Program-made: the position numbers and the translations under genes
Source: Bradyrhizobium stylosanthis
Lineage (GTDB): Bacteria; Pseudomonadota; Alphaproteobacteria; Rhizobiales; Xanthobacteraceae
NCBI RefSeq assembly: GCF_001641335.1
Contig: NZ_LVEM01000001.1
Span: 296,709-360,708, forward strand
Reading direction: 5' to 3'
DNA length: 64,000 bases
The notes under the pieces: model-generated
Told to the model about the DNA's origin: nothing
Database searches by the model: none
Seen by the model: the letters and a program-made list of their open reading frames with translations, nothing else
Shown here: one piece after another, positions 50,290-58,898 of the stretch
Layout of the letters: every line of letters starts with the position of its first letter
How positions within the stretch are numbered: position 1 is the first letter of the stretch

Positions 50290-50991
50290 ATGATCCCCAA
50301 TCGTCCACCGGTGCTGGCCCACGAACGCTTCGTCGCCGACCGCGAGAATTTCGCAGGTCTCGATCTCGCCGCGCGCTTCGAGCGGATCGAGCGGACCAAT
50401 CTTTGGGGCGCGGCAAGCTCGGTCTCGGGCCTCGGCTCGGAGGATGTCGCCACGAGCGCAATCCGGGAAGCGCTTCCGCCGCTGTTGCAACGGCTCGGTG
50501 TACGCTCGCTGCTTGATGCGCCCTGCGGCGATGCCGGCTGGATCGGCCGCATCAAGCTCGATCTCGACTACACCGGCATCGACATCGTGCCGTCGCTGAT
50601 CGCTGACAACAGCGAGCGCGCGGCGCGCGGTGAGCTTCACGGCCGCTTCCGCCTCGCTGACATCACGCGCGATGCGCTGCCGCCTGCCGATTTGATCCTG
50701 TGCCGCGATTGCCTTGTGCATTTGAGTTTCGCCAACATCGCGCACGCCATCGGGAATTTTCGTGCGAGCGGCGCGCGCTTCCTGCTGGTCACGACCTTTC
50801 CGGAATGGGACGGCAATGCCGATTGCGAGGACGGCGACTGGCGTGCCCTGAACATGGAGCATGCGCCGTTCAACTGGCCGTCACCGCGCGAGTTGATCAA
50901 CGAGCGCTGCGAGGAGGGCGAAGGCGGCTGGCGCGACAAGAGCCTTGGGCTGTGGCGGTTGGATCAATTGCCCAACGCGGAAGCCACGTAG
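50290..50991 (+). CDS. SAM-dependent class I methyltransferase
   Basis: A 233-residue protein starting MIPNRPPVLAHERFVADREN. The SAM-binding motif I is SLLDAPCGDAGWIGRI, motif II-like LDYTGIDIVPSLI, then ADLILCRDCLVHLSFANIAH. It adds a methyl group to an unknown acceptor; small rhizobial proteins of this kind can act on glycans or lipids. The ATG at 50290 fits the domain start, with the frame open from 50236. The GFA gene follows after 50 bases, perhaps in the same transcript. Confidence 0.88.
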   Translation: MIPNRPPVLAHERFVADRENFAGLDLAARFERIERTNLWGAASSVSGLGSEDVATSAIREALPPLLQRLGVRSLLDAPCGDAGWIGRIKLDLDYTGIDIVPSLIADNSERAARGELHGRFRLADITRDALPPADLILCRDCLVHLSFANIAHAIGNFRASGARFLLVTTFPEWDGNADCEDGDWRALNMEHAPFNWPSPRELINERCEEGEGGWRDKSLGLWRLDQLPNAEAT

Positions 50992-51041
50992 CCGCTCGAA
51001 ACAGGGCGGCAGGCATCCCCGGGCTGACGAGGAGTGTTCAG

Positions 51042-51455
51042 ATGACCGATGCCAGATGCAGCTGCGGCGCGCTCGCGCTCTCGCTTCCGGGGCCGCCCGC
51101 TCTGGTCGCGGCCTGTCATTGCACCGACTGCCAGCGACGAACCGGCGCGCCGTTCGGCGTCGGCGCGTTCTATCCAATCGATACCGTCACGATCTCGGGG
51201 CGGCCAAAGGAGTTCGTCCGCGACGGCGGCAGCGGCGCCAAGGTCCGCAACTATTTTTGCCCCGACTGCGGTTCAACGGTTTATTGGCGGGCAGACCGGC
51301 TGCCGACCATGATCGGCGTTGCCGTCGGTGCGATCGCTGACCCGAAATTTCGTCCGCCCGCGATGTCGGTGTTCGAACAATCCAAACATGCCTGGGTCGA
51401 GATCACCGACGCCGAACATTTCGAGCAGGGCAGTGCGGCAAAGGCTTCGCGCTGA
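51042..51455 (+). CDS. GFA-family zinc protein
   Basis: A 137-residue protein of the glutathione-dependent formaldehyde-activating (Gfa) fold. Zinc Cys ligands: CSCGAL at residues about 6-11, CHCTDCQRRTG at about 25-35, and FCPDCGSTVYW at about 72-82. Family members bind zinc and glutathione, but most are not true formaldehyde enzymes. GAGGAG 9-14 bases upstream supports the ATG at 51042; the frame further upstream overlaps the methyltransferase gene. tRNA-Thr lies just after on the other strand. Confidence 0.92.
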   Translation: MTDARCSCGALALSLPGPPALVAACHCTDCQRRTGAPFGVGAFYPIDTVTISGRPKEFVRDGGSGAKVRNYFCPDCGSTVYWRADRLPTMIGVAVGAIADPKFRPPAMSVFEQSKHAWVEITDAEHFEQGSAAKASR

Positions 51456-51470
51456 ATGGCATCGCAGAAG

Positions 51471-51545
51471 TGGTGCCGGCTGAGGGGATTGAACCCCCGA
51501 CCTTCGGTTTACAAAACCGCTGCTCTACCGCTGAGCTAAGCCGGC
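51471..51545 (-). tRNA. tRNA-Thr (anticodon UGU)
   Basis: A 75-nt gene with encoded CCA. The acceptor stem GCCGGCT/AGCCGGC, D-arm TAGCTCAGCGGTAGAGCA, anticodon loop TTTGTAA with TGT at 51513-51511 and T-arm GGGGGTTCAATCCCC are all seen on the minus strand. It decodes ACA and probably other threonine codons and is charged by thrS at 18983. Confidence 0.97.
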
Positions 51546-51709
51546 GACGCTGGGAAGCGGGTGGGGCCGGCCTGCGCCGGGCTGTCCGCCCGCGCGCCGC
51601 AATATCAGACTTGATCGGAAAGTGCCAGAACCCGCGTGGGCGTTGAGCCGGCACGAAACAGGCGGCCCAAAGGGGCCGCCTGAAACCTTTCAACCGATCG
51701 AATAAGGCC

Positions 51710-52174
51710 TTACTGGCAGATGTGCCGGAGGCCGTCCGCTCCCTTGTACCAGGTCCCGGGCCGGCAAACGATGCCATTGCGGGCTGCGTAGGTATCCCAA
51801 TTGCCGTACCAGCCCATTCCGCCGCGGTTGTAGCCGCCGGAAGTGTCATAGGCGTAGGAATTGCTCCAGCCTTGGAACGGTGCCGACGCAACTGCTGCCG
51901 CGGTGCCGACTGCGGCGCCGGCAACTGCGCCCGCGGTGTTCACCGGCCAGAACCCACTGTCATTGCGGCTTTGCTGCCGATAGGCCGCGTTCCGGTTTTG
52001 CCGCTGTTGGCGGCTGGTCGCATAGGGGCTGCCAGCGCCCGTATTCAGGCAGTTAGCGCTGGCGAACATGGATTCGCAGGCGGCCGGATTGGTGATGGCT
52101 GATTGACCCATTGCGGGTGCAGCAAGTGCGGATACGGCGATCGCAGCCGCGCCGATCAGTTTCAGGCTCGTCAT
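51710..52174 (-). CDS. Exported Gly/Tyr-rich protein
   Basis: A 154-residue protein with a signal peptide MTSLKLIGAAAIAVSALAAP ending in AMG-Q. Two Cys (AACESMF, ANCLNT) lie near the mature start and two near the end. The middle has an Ala/Gly hydrophobic segment (NTAGAVAGAAVGTAAAVASA), which could be a glycine-zipper-like membrane element, and then a Tyr/Gly-rich part GGYNRGGMGWYGNWD. I do not recognise the family. Start ATG at 52174 is chosen by the signal peptide; a longer frame to 52297 exists. Confidence 0.75.
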   Translation of the reverse strand: MTSLKLIGAAAIAVSALAAPAMGQSAITNPAACESMFASANCLNTGAGSPYATSRQQRQNRNAAYRQQSRNDSGFWPVNTAGAVAGAAVGTAAAVASAPFQGWSNSYAYDTSGGYNRGGMGWYGNWDTYAARNGIVCRPGTWYKGADGLRHICQ

Positions 52175-52484
52175 GGCATCGACTCCATCCTGGTTGGCAA
52201 CGGTTGCTAATTGTGCCGGCGACAGAATGGTTCCGCCGTTTCGTGTAAGCGGTGTCACATCGCTGTGAACCCGCTGAGGATGTGCAGTTTGTGCCAAGCA
52301 ACTGGTTGCGCTTTGCCGCCTGTCGCGGATTTGCCTCCCCGTTAACGCTTCGCTAGCGCGCCTTGCGACATTTGAGCGGCGCGCAATCCTTACGCATTAG
52401 GCTTACCGGAATTTGGTGAGGAGGCCTTAACCCTCTCTGCGCAGCGATCGGATAGGTTGCGCTCCGGATAACCGGGGCCTTCTC

Positions 52485-52970
52485 ATGCGCGCCATGGCGC
52501 TCGCTGCCATTCTGATCGGACTGCCCGCGACGGCGTTTGCCGACGGCGGCTTCGATATCGTGGTGCCCGGCCGTCCCGGCGTGCCCATCATCATCAACAA
52601 CATCGATGCGTCCTATGCCGTCGTCGAAGGCGTGTGGGGCCTCGGCAAGAACGTCCAGGTGCAGCCGACGATCTATGGCGGACGTTATGTCGCCGAACGT
52701 CAACCCTCCGACGTCGGCCATTACTATCCGACGCTGGGCTTGCGGCCCGGCTACGGCCGGCTCGAGGTCGAGCCGCCCGCGAACCGCAAATTGCCCAAGC
52801 CCGCCGAAGGCTATCACCAGAGCTGGGGCGCGTCGTCCGCGCCGCTGCCGGTGCAGATGGATCCGCCCGTCGATCCGCCGCCGGTGATCTACGCGCCAGA
52901 GATCAACGATCGTCCGCGACCGCCCCGGCCGCGGCCGCGTGCACAGGTGCCCGGCAGGCCGCCGGGTTAA
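52485..52970 (+). CDS. Small exported Pro-rich protein
   Basis: A 161-residue protein: signal peptide MRAMALAAILIGLPATAFA, then GFDIVVPGRPGVPIIINNID and YAVVEGVWGLGKNVQVQPTI, a beta-like core, followed by a Pro/Arg-rich tail with repeated RPRPPRPRPR-type sequence. It is 44 bases before the Tyr/Gly-rich gene at 53015 and probably in the same transcript, ended by the terminator at 53518. I recall unnamed rhizobial homologues. Possibly cell-envelope related. Confidence 0.75.
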   Translation: MRAMALAAILIGLPATAFADGGFDIVVPGRPGVPIIINNIDASYAVVEGVWGLGKNVQVQPTIYGGRYVAERQPSDVGHYYPTLGLRPGYGRLEVEPPANRKLPKPAEGYHQSWGASSAPLPVQMDPPVDPPPVIYAPEINDRPRPPRPRPRAQVPGRPPG

Positions 52971-53014
52971 GAAACGACAAGATCCAACAAAACGGAAATC
53001 AACAGGAGAGAGTA

Positions 53015-53494
53015 ATGCGTCAAATGATTTCGGGACTGGTCGCGGCGGCTGCCGTGATGTTTGTCGGGGCCGCGCCTGCCGCGGCTTGCGGCTTCAGCAC
53101 GTGCGCCCCCGTTGCGCCGGTCTATAGCGGCTGCAACACCGGCTGCGGCGGCTATGGTTATGGCTACGGCGCCTATGAGCGTCTCGCCGAGCCGACCACG
53201 CAGTACTATTACGTCAACCAGGGCCCGACCTATACCGGCCCGGGCGCCTTCGCCCCGTATCCGACCTATCGTGAGGACGCGGTCGTCGCGCCCGCCAATT
53301 ACGGCTACGGCTATGGCTATCGCGCCGCCGTGGCTCCGTATCACCGCCCGTACTACCGTCCGTACCGCTACGGCTACGGCCCGCGTTACGGCTATCTGCC
53401 GCGCACGCATTACGGTTACGGCCCGCGCTATGGCTACGCGCACCGTCACGCGCCGTATTACGGCGGTCACCGCGTGCTGCGTCGCTACTACTGA
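53015..53494 (+). CDS. Exported Tyr/Gly-rich protein
   Basis: A 159-residue protein with a signal peptide (MRQMISGLVAAAAVMFVGAA). The mature part starts with four Cys (CGFSTCAP, GCNTGCGGYG) and is then made of irregular repeats of Tyr, Gly, Arg, Pro and His, such as NYGYGYGYRAAVAPYH and RYGYGPRYGYLPRTHYGYGP. It is probably an unstructured cell-envelope protein. GGAGAGAG before the ATG is a strong ribosome site. The transcript ends at the terminator that follows at once. Confidence 0.82.
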   Translation: MRQMISGLVAAAAVMFVGAAPAAACGFSTCAPVAPVYSGCNTGCGGYGYGYGAYERLAEPTTQYYYVNQGPTYTGPGAFAPYPTYREDAVVAPANYGYGYGYRAAVAPYHRPYYRPYRYGYGPRYGYLPRTHYGYGPRYGYAHRHAPYYGGHRVLRRYY

Positions 53495-53517
53495 TCTCTG
53501 ATCGGCTGAGTTAAGCA

Positions 53518-53557
53518 AACGCCCGTCCGCGAGATGCGGACGGGCGTTTTGTTTTTC
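53518..53557 (+). terminator. Intrinsic terminator
   Basis: AACGCCCGTCCGC (53518-53530), loop GAGAT, GCGGACGGGCGTT (53536-53548), then TTGTTTTT. A textbook terminator for the exported-protein pair, and possibly for rlmB from the other side. Confidence 0.93.
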
Positions 53558-53574
53558 TCCGATGCGGCCGGGGC

Positions 53575-54405
53575 CTACCGCTTCATCAGCCCGAGCCGGC
53601 TGGCGCCGACATAGAGCGCGAGCACGGCGGCGTTGGAGACGTTGAGGCTCTTGATCTCGCCGGGCATGTCGAGCCGCGCCACGACGCTGCAGGTCTCGCG
53701 CGTCAGTTGCCGCAGGCCCTTGCCTTCGGCCCCCAGCACCAGCGCGAGCGGCTCGCGCAGCGTGACGTCCGCAATGTCCTCGCTGCCTTCGCTGTCGAGG
53801 CCGACGGTCTGGAAGCCGCGCTCGTTCAGGGCGGTGAGGGCGCGGGCGAGGTTTTGCACGGTGATCACAGGCACGAGTTCCAGCGCGCCGGAGGCGGCTT
53901 TCGCCAGCACGCCGGTCGCTTCCGGACTGTGGCGCGCGGTGGTGACGATCGCCTTCACCGCGAACGCCGCAGCCGAGCGCAGGATCGCGCCGACATTGTG
54001 CGGGTCGGTGATCTGGTCGAGCACCAGCACCATGCCTTCCTGCTCCAGGGTCTCGATGTCGGGCGAGGGCAGGGCATCGGCCTCGGCGAGCAGGCCCTGG
54101 TGCACGGCGTCGGGCGACAGCAGCCGGTCGATCTCCTGGGGACGGACGATTTCGGGGGTGACGCGGGTCGCGATGTTCTCGTCCGCGAGGCGCTTTGCGG
54201 CGTTCTCGGTCAGGGTCAGCTTGCGGATCCGCCGCGCCGGATTCTGCAGCGCCAGGGTGACGGTGTGCCAGCCATAGAGGATGACCGGCCCGTCGGGGTG
54301 CGAATCGCGGTCGCGCCAGGCCGGCCGGCCGGCCGATTTCCCTGTTCTGTTGAAGGGCTTAGCCCCGCCGCGGGGGCCCCTCGGGGCGAATTTTTTGTCC
54401 TTCAT
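53575..54405 (-). CDS. rlmB: 23S rRNA guanosine-2'-O-methyltransferase RlmB
   Basis: A 276-residue TrmH/SPOUT methyltransferase of the RlmB (SpoU) type, 2'-O-methylating a guanosine of 23S rRNA (G2251 in E. coli). Motif 1 NVGAILRSAAAF, motif 2 LALVLGAEGKGLRQLT and motif 3 IKSLNVSNAAVLALYV are all intact. The N-terminal substrate-binding part opens after a basic lead (MKDKKFAPRGPRGG). The ATG at 54405 is used; the frame is open to 54663 across the tRNA-Tyr region, which cannot be coding. Head to head with tRNA-Tyr. Confidence 0.94.
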   Translation of the reverse strand: MKDKKFAPRGPRGGAKPFNRTGKSAGRPAWRDRDSHPDGPVILYGWHTVTLALQNPARRIRKLTLTENAAKRLADENIATRVTPEIVRPQEIDRLLSPDAVHQGLLAEADALPSPDIETLEQEGMVLVLDQITDPHNVGAILRSAAAFAVKAIVTTARHSPEATGVLAKAASGALELVPVITVQNLARALTALNERGFQTVGLDSEGSEDIADVTLREPLALVLGAEGKGLRQLTRETCSVVARLDMPGEIKSLNVSNAAVLALYVGASRLGLMKR

Positions 54406-54611
54406 GGGCTCGCTTGTGTCACGGGTGCCGGAATATGGCAATTTGGGTGCCTCCGAGAGCGATTTTAGCTGTTCGCCTCGGTTGACTTTGCCCCACCGCT
54501 TCGCCCATAAACGCGCCCGGTCGCGCCCCGTTCGGGTTGTCGCGGCCTTCACGTTCCATGGCCGTCTTCGGTCCGCCGGCAAGGTCCGGCCCGATTGTGC
54601 TGCCGTCGAGC

Positions 54612-54697
54612 GGGGGAGTGTCCCGAGTGGCAAAGGGAGCTGACTGTAAATCAGCCGCCTCATGGCTTCGCAGGTTCGAGTCCTGCCTCCCCCACCA
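54612..54697 (+). tRNA. tRNA-Tyr (anticodon GUA)
   Basis: An 86-nt gene with a long variable arm and encoded CCA. Acceptor GGGGGAG/CTCCCCC, anticodon stem GCTGA/TCAGC with GTA at 54646-54648, T-arm CAGGTTCGAGTCCTG. A long variable arm is normal for bacterial tRNA-Tyr. It decodes UAC and UAU. Confidence 0.97.
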
Positions 54698-54800
54698 GCC
54701 TTCGCTCGCTTCGCGAGCTACGGCTGGGCAAGATGACCCAATCACCGTCACGCGAAGGTAGCGAAGGCTGTCGCGCCGTAGCCCGAAGGGCGCAGGCGGA
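54697..54800. repeat. Inverted repeat abutting tRNA-Tyr
   Basis: AGCCTTCGCT at 54697-54706 and AGCGAAGGCT at 54760-54769 pair, with CTCGCTTCGCGAG inside and a further CGAGCTACGG / CCGTAGCCCG pair across the segment. It starts at the last base of the tRNA, so it could be part of the transcript's 3' end or a repeat element targeted to tRNA ends. I recall elements of this kind after other rhizobial tRNA genes. Confidence 0.7.
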
Positions 54801-54819
54801 CTGAGGCCGCCCCCGGCCG

Positions 54820-55851
54820 CTATTCCATCATCTCCCGCACCAGCGGCACCACCTTGCGCCCATAGAGCTCGATGCTCGTCATCAGCTTCTCGTGCGGCAA
54901 GGGGCCGGCCGAATATTTCAGCTGGAAGCGCGAGATCCCGAGCGCCTTTGCGGTCTTCGCGATCTTGCGCGCCACCGTCTCCGGCGAGCCGACATAGAGC
55001 GAGCCGTGCTCGGCCTCGTTCACGAACTCGTCGCGACCCATTGGCGGCCAGCCGCGCTCCTTGCCGATGCGGTCGCGCATCGCCTTGTAATGGGGCCACA
55101 GCTCTTCGCGCGCCTGTGCATCGGTCTCGGCGACATAGCCGGGCGAGTGCACGCCGATCGGCTGCGCCGGGCGCCCGAACTCCTTGAAGGCGCGGTGATA
55201 GAGATCGACGAAGGGCGCAAAGCGCGCGGGATCGCCGCCGATGATGGCGAGCATCAAGGGCAGGTCGTAATGCGCGGCGCGGACCACGGATTGAGGGCTG
55301 CCGCCGACGCCGATCCAGGTCTTGAGCCGGCCGTTCTCGACCGGCGGATAGACCAGCTGATTGCGCAGCGGCGGACGCAGCTTGCCCTCCCAGCTCACCG
55401 GCTGCTGCGGCAGCAGCGCCGCGAACAGGTCGAGCTTCTCCTCGAACAGCTCTTCGTATTTGCGCAGGTCGAAGCCGAACAGCGGAAAGGATTCGGTGAA
55501 CGAGCCGCGGCCGAGGATCACCTCGGCGCGGCCGTTGGAGAGCGCGTCCAGCGTCGCAAAGCGCTGGAAGACGCGGATCGGATCGTCCGAGCTCAGCACC
55601 GTCACGGCCGAACCGAGATGGATATGCTTGGTGCGCGCCGCGGCCGCCGCCAGCACGGTCTCGGGCGAGGAGATCGCAAAATCAGATCGGTGATGCTCGC
55701 CGAGCCCGATGAAGTCGAGGCCGAGCTCGTCGGCCAGCACGGCTTCATCGACGACGTTGCGGATCACCTGCGCATGCGCAAGCATGCTGCCGGTGGCGTC
55801 CTTGGTCACGTCGCCGAAGGTATCCAGTCCGAATTGAAGCGGTGCGGTCAT
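54820..55851 (-). CDS. Luciferase-like (LLM) flavin oxidoreductase
   Basis: A 343-residue TIM-barrel flavin protein of the LLM class. Family features: QFGLDTFGDV at the start, DFIGLGEHHRSDFAISSPET, NGRAEVILGRGSFTESFPLF, GGSPQSVVRAAHYDLPLMLA, and the ending YVGSPETVARKIAKTAKALG. It uses FMNH2 or F420-like cofactors to oxidise an unknown substrate; bacteria without F420 use FMN. The ATG at 55851 (MTAPLQFGLD) is chosen over 55887. It lies 136 bases after the LysR gene on the same strand. Confidence 0.9.
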   Translation of the reverse strand: MTAPLQFGLDTFGDVTKDATGSMLAHAQVIRNVVDEAVLADELGLDFIGLGEHHRSDFAISSPETVLAAAAARTKHIHLGSAVTVLSSDDPIRVFQRFATLDALSNGRAEVILGRGSFTESFPLFGFDLRKYEELFEEKLDLFAALLPQQPVSWEGKLRPPLRNQLVYPPVENGRLKTWIGVGGSPQSVVRAAHYDLPLMLAIIGGDPARFAPFVDLYHRAFKEFGRPAQPIGVHSPGYVAETDAQAREELWPHYKAMRDRIGKERGWPPMGRDEFVNEAEHGSLYVGSPETVARKIAKTAKALGISRFQLKYSAGPLPHEKLMTSIELYGRKVVPLVREMME

Positions 55852-55986
55852 CGCTGAGGCCTCTGGGCGCGCTTGCGCCTGTCGCATATGGGGGGAGATC
55901 GTTTTGCGGAGGAGCTAGGCCGCAGCGGCCGGTGCAACAATGCTGTTCCGGGAAACGCAGCGTTTCCTCTTTTTCATCTCCCGCGC

Positions 55987-56910
55987 TCAATCCGAGCTGG
56001 CGAACATCTCGACCAGGGTCTCGCGCAGCCAGCGCTGCGCCGGCACGGTGTCGTTGCGCTGGTGCCAGAACAGGCTGACGATCCGCGGCGGCGCCTTGAG
56101 CGGAAGCGGCATCGCATGCAGGAACGGCGCATGCCGGGACTGCGAACGCAAATCGCTCGGCAGCACGGCGATCAGGTCGGACTGGCGCACGACTTCGTAG
56201 GCGGCGCTGTAATGATTGACGGTCGCGACCAGATTGCGCGATTGGCCGCGCGAGGCGAGGAAGAGATCGTAGGACGGCATGGTCTTGCCGGCGAGGCTCA
56301 CGTCGACATGGCCCGCGTTGAGGAAGGTCCGCGTGCTCAGCCGCTTCTGCGCGGCCAGCGGATGGCCGCGCCGCATGAAGCAGGCGTAGTCGACGGTCCA
56401 GAGCGAGCGCGAGCGAATGGAGGCCGGCTGCTGCGCCTCGTTGACATAGACGCTGAGCACGCAGTCCACCCTGTTGTCCTCGAGCTGGTCGGCGATCTCG
56501 ACAACGGTGTTGGGCACGGTGTGGACGCGCGTCTTGGGCGCGACCTTGCCGAGATGGCCGAGCAGGTTCGGCATCACCAGCGAGGAGACGTAGTCCGACA
56601 TCGACAGGCTGAATTCGGTCTGCGCGCGGGCGGCATCGAACACCTGCTCGTCAAGCGCGCCGCGCACGCTTTCCAGCGCCTCGCCGATCGGCTCCCACAG
56701 CACCACGGCGCGCTGGGTGGGGCGGATGCCGGTGCCGGACCTGACGAACAGGGGATCGCCGAGCGCGTCGCGCAGCCGCGCGAGTGCGTTGCTGACCGCG
56801 GGCTGGGTCATCGTCAGCGCGCTCGCCGCGCGCGTGACGCTGCCTTCGGTCATCAGCGCCTCGAAGACTTTCAGCAGGTTGAGATCGAGCGCGCGGAACG
56901 ACACGAACAT
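55987..56910 (-). CDS. LysR-family regulator (NodD/PcaQ-like group)
   Basis: A 307-residue regulator. HTH at residues 1-65 (LDLNLLKVFEALMTEGSVTR, AASALTMTQPAVSNALARLR), then an effector domain (LSMSDYVSSLVMPNLLGHLG). The opening RALDLNLLKVFEALM is typical of the NodD/LeuO-like cluster of LysR proteins. It is divergent from the MFS/GAF/amidohydrolase cassette, with a 19-bp perfect palindrome 22 bases from its start, so it most likely controls that cassette and itself. The inducer is unknown. Confidence 0.92.
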   Translation of the reverse strand: MFVSFRALDLNLLKVFEALMTEGSVTRAASALTMTQPAVSNALARLRDALGDPLFVRSGTGIRPTQRAVVLWEPIGEALESVRGALDEQVFDAARAQTEFSLSMSDYVSSLVMPNLLGHLGKVAPKTRVHTVPNTVVEIADQLEDNRVDCVLSVYVNEAQQPASIRSRSLWTVDYACFMRRGHPLAAQKRLSTRTFLNAGHVDVSLAGKTMPSYDLFLASRGQSRNLVATVNHYSAAYEVVRQSDLIAVLPSDLRSQSRHAPFLHAMPLPLKAPPRIVSLFWHQRNDTVPAQRWLRETLVEMFASSD

Positions 56911-56931
56911 TCACCATAGTGATATATTAGA

Positions 56932-56950
56932 TCATAATTATAAATTATGA
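56932..56950. promoter_or_regulatory. Perfect 19-bp palindrome, likely LysR operator
   Basis: TCATAATT-ATA-AATTATGA, containing the T-N11-A element of LysR boxes (TAATTATAAATTA). It lies in the AT-rich gap, 22 bases from the LysR start and 73 from the MFS start. Its AT content contrasts strongly with the surrounding high-GC genes. Confidence 0.8.
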
Positions 56951-57022
56951 CGATAATGTCACTTTGTCTATGGTTCCCTCCCGAGCGGCGCGCCGGGCCC
57001 GTGACGTCAGAGGGGGACTTTC

Positions 57023-58381
57023 ATGTCGATGATATCGGCGCGCATCGAGCGCCTTCCGTTCGCACGCTTCCACATGCACCTGTTGCTGATGGGCGGGCTC
57101 GGCTACATGTTCGACGCGATGGACGCGGCGGTGCTGGCCTTCATCCTGCCGGTGCTGCGCACGGCGTGGAACCTGACCAGCGTGCAGATCGGCGTGCTCG
57201 GCAGCAGCACCTATATCGGTTTCCTGTTCGGCGCGTTGTTCGCGGGCACGCTGGGCGACCTGATCGGTCGCCGTGCCGTGATGATGTCGGCGCTGGCGCT
57301 GTATTGCGTGGCATCGATCGTCAGTGCGATGGTGGACAGCTGGCCGTCCTTCTTCGCCGCCCGCGTCGTCGCCGGCATGGGCACCGGTGCTGAGAGCGCG
57401 ATCATCGCACCTTATCTCGCCGAGTTCGTCGCGCGGCGTTACCGCGGCAGCTTCACCGGCGCGCTCGCCGGTTTCTTCTCCTTCGGCTTCGTTGCCGCGG
57501 CACTGCTCGGCTACTTCATCGTCCCCGCCTATGACAATGGCTGGCGCATCGTGCTGGTCATCACCGCGGTGCCGGTGGTCATGCTGCTGTGGTGGCGCCG
57601 GGCGCTGCCGGAATCGCCGCGCTGGCTCGAAAGCCGGGGACGGGAGAAGGAAGCCGAAGTCGTGCTCGACAGGATCGAGGCGAGCTTTGCGCGCGAAGGC
57701 CGTGTGTTGCCGCCGCCGGTCGTCGAAGCCGCAGCGCCCACGGGGACGGGCGGAACGCTGCTGGCGAATTTCGCGGCGCTTCTTGCGGCCCGCCAGGCGC
57801 GCATCACCATCATGACCTGGATCATGTGGCTGGCGATCACCTTCAGCTATTATTCCTTTTTCGTCTGGATCCCCGGCCTCCTGGTCCAGAACGGGATGAG
57901 CATCACCAAGAGCTTCGCCTACTCGATCGCGATCTATTGCGCGCAGATTCCCGGCTATTTCAGCGCCGCGTATTTCAACGAGCGCATAGGCAGGCAGGCG
58001 ACTATTGCGACCTACATGGTGCTCGGCGGCATCAGCGCGCTCGGGCTTGCCTTCGCGCAGAGCGACCAGCAGATCATGGCGGCGGGAATCTTCCTGTCGC
58101 TGTTCATGAACGGCACCTACGCGGGCGTCTATGCCTATACCGCCGAAGTGTTCCCGACGCCGGTCAGGACCACGGGCGCGGGGCTCGCTTCCGCAATCGG
58201 CCGGATCGGCGCGATCGTCTCGCCGATCCTGGTCGGCTATCTCTATCCGAATTTCGGCTTCGCCGGCGTGTTCGGTATCACCACCAGCGTGCTGCTGATC
58301 GGCGCGCTCACCGTTGTGGTGATGGGCGTGCCGACCCGCGGCCGTTCGCTCGAAGAGATTGCGGCGGGCGAAGTCGCATGA
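57023..58381 (+). CDS. MFS transporter, sugar/aromatic-acid type
   Basis: A 452-residue transporter with 12 TM segments. Typical features: HLLLMGGLGYMFDAMDAAVL in TM1 (the D-x-x-D motif of aromatic-acid or niacin symporters), GDLIGRRAVMM in loop 2-3, PESPRWLESRGREKEAEVVL after TM6. It would import an organic acid or similar substrate with protons. GAGGGGG before the ATG is a strong ribosome site. Its stop overlaps the GAF gene by 4 bases (ATGA), so they are translated together. Confidence 0.92.
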   Translation: MSMISARIERLPFARFHMHLLLMGGLGYMFDAMDAAVLAFILPVLRTAWNLTSVQIGVLGSSTYIGFLFGALFAGTLGDLIGRRAVMMSALALYCVASIVSAMVDSWPSFFAARVVAGMGTGAESAIIAPYLAEFVARRYRGSFTGALAGFFSFGFVAAALLGYFIVPAYDNGWRIVLVITAVPVVMLLWWRRALPESPRWLESRGREKEAEVVLDRIEASFAREGRVLPPPVVEAAAPTGTGGTLLANFAALLAARQARITIMTWIMWLAITFSYYSFFVWIPGLLVQNGMSITKSFAYSIAIYCAQIPGYFSAAYFNERIGRQATIATYMVLGGISALGLAFAQSDQQIMAAGIFLSLFMNGTYAGVYAYTAEVFPTPVRTTGAGLASAIGRIGAIVSPILVGYLYPNFGFAGVFGITTSVLLIGALTVVVMGVPTRGRSLEEIAAGEVA

Positions 58382-58881
58382 CGCGGACGAAAGTTACGGC
58401 TGATCCATTGCTGTGCGCCGTCGCGGCGTCGCAGGGCAGGGTAGATCAGCCGGCTGCGTTGTTCGCGGCGCTGGATGGCGCAACGAAGTCGGCGATCGGG
58501 CACAAGCTGTTCACGATCCTGACCTATGATGACGACACCGGCGAAGCGGCGAGGGTCTATTCCAATCTGCCCGGTCCCTATCCGACCGGCGGACGCAAAC
58601 GCCTCGCGCCGGGCCCGTGGACCGAGGCCGTGCTCGATCGCGGCGAGGCCTATATCGGCTACAACAGGGATGATCTGCGCACCGTCTTCGCCGATCACGA
58701 GCTGATCGCCTCGCTCGGCTGCGAGAGCGTGCTCAACATGCCCGTGCGCTGGCGCGGCCGCACGCTCGGCTCGCTCAATCTGCTTCACGAGGCGGGCTGG
58801 TACGGCTACGACGATGCCGCCGCGTGCCTTCCCTTCGCCCAGCTCGCGCTGCCCGCGCTGCTGACGGCGACTTCATCCTGA
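58378..58881 (+). CDS. Stand-alone GAF-domain protein
   Basis: A 167-residue protein made of one GAF-like domain: IGHKLFTILTYDDDTGEAAR, RVYSNLPGPYPTGGRKRLAP, GRTLGSLNLLHEAGWYGYDD. GAF domains bind small molecules such as cyclic nucleotides or aromatic acids. It has no output domain. The 4-base overlap with the transporter and the amidohydrolase 17 bases downstream place it inside one operon, so it may sense or bind the imported compound, or act as a subunit of the pathway. Confidence 0.88.
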   Translation: MTRTKVTADPLLCAVAASQGRVDQPAALFAALDGATKSAIGHKLFTILTYDDDTGEAARVYSNLPGPYPTGGRKRLAPGPWTEAVLDRGEAYIGYNRDDLRTVFADHELIASLGCESVLNMPVRWRGRTLGSLNLLHEAGWYGYDDAAACLPFAQLALPALLTATSS

Positions 58882-58898
58882 CCGGACAGGACACAACC

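Noticed and set aside
55951..55967. GGAAACG-CAG-CGTTTCC palindrome followed by T-rich bases
   Set aside because: The T-run is on the plus strand but both flanking genes are on the minus strand, so a terminator role is not supported.
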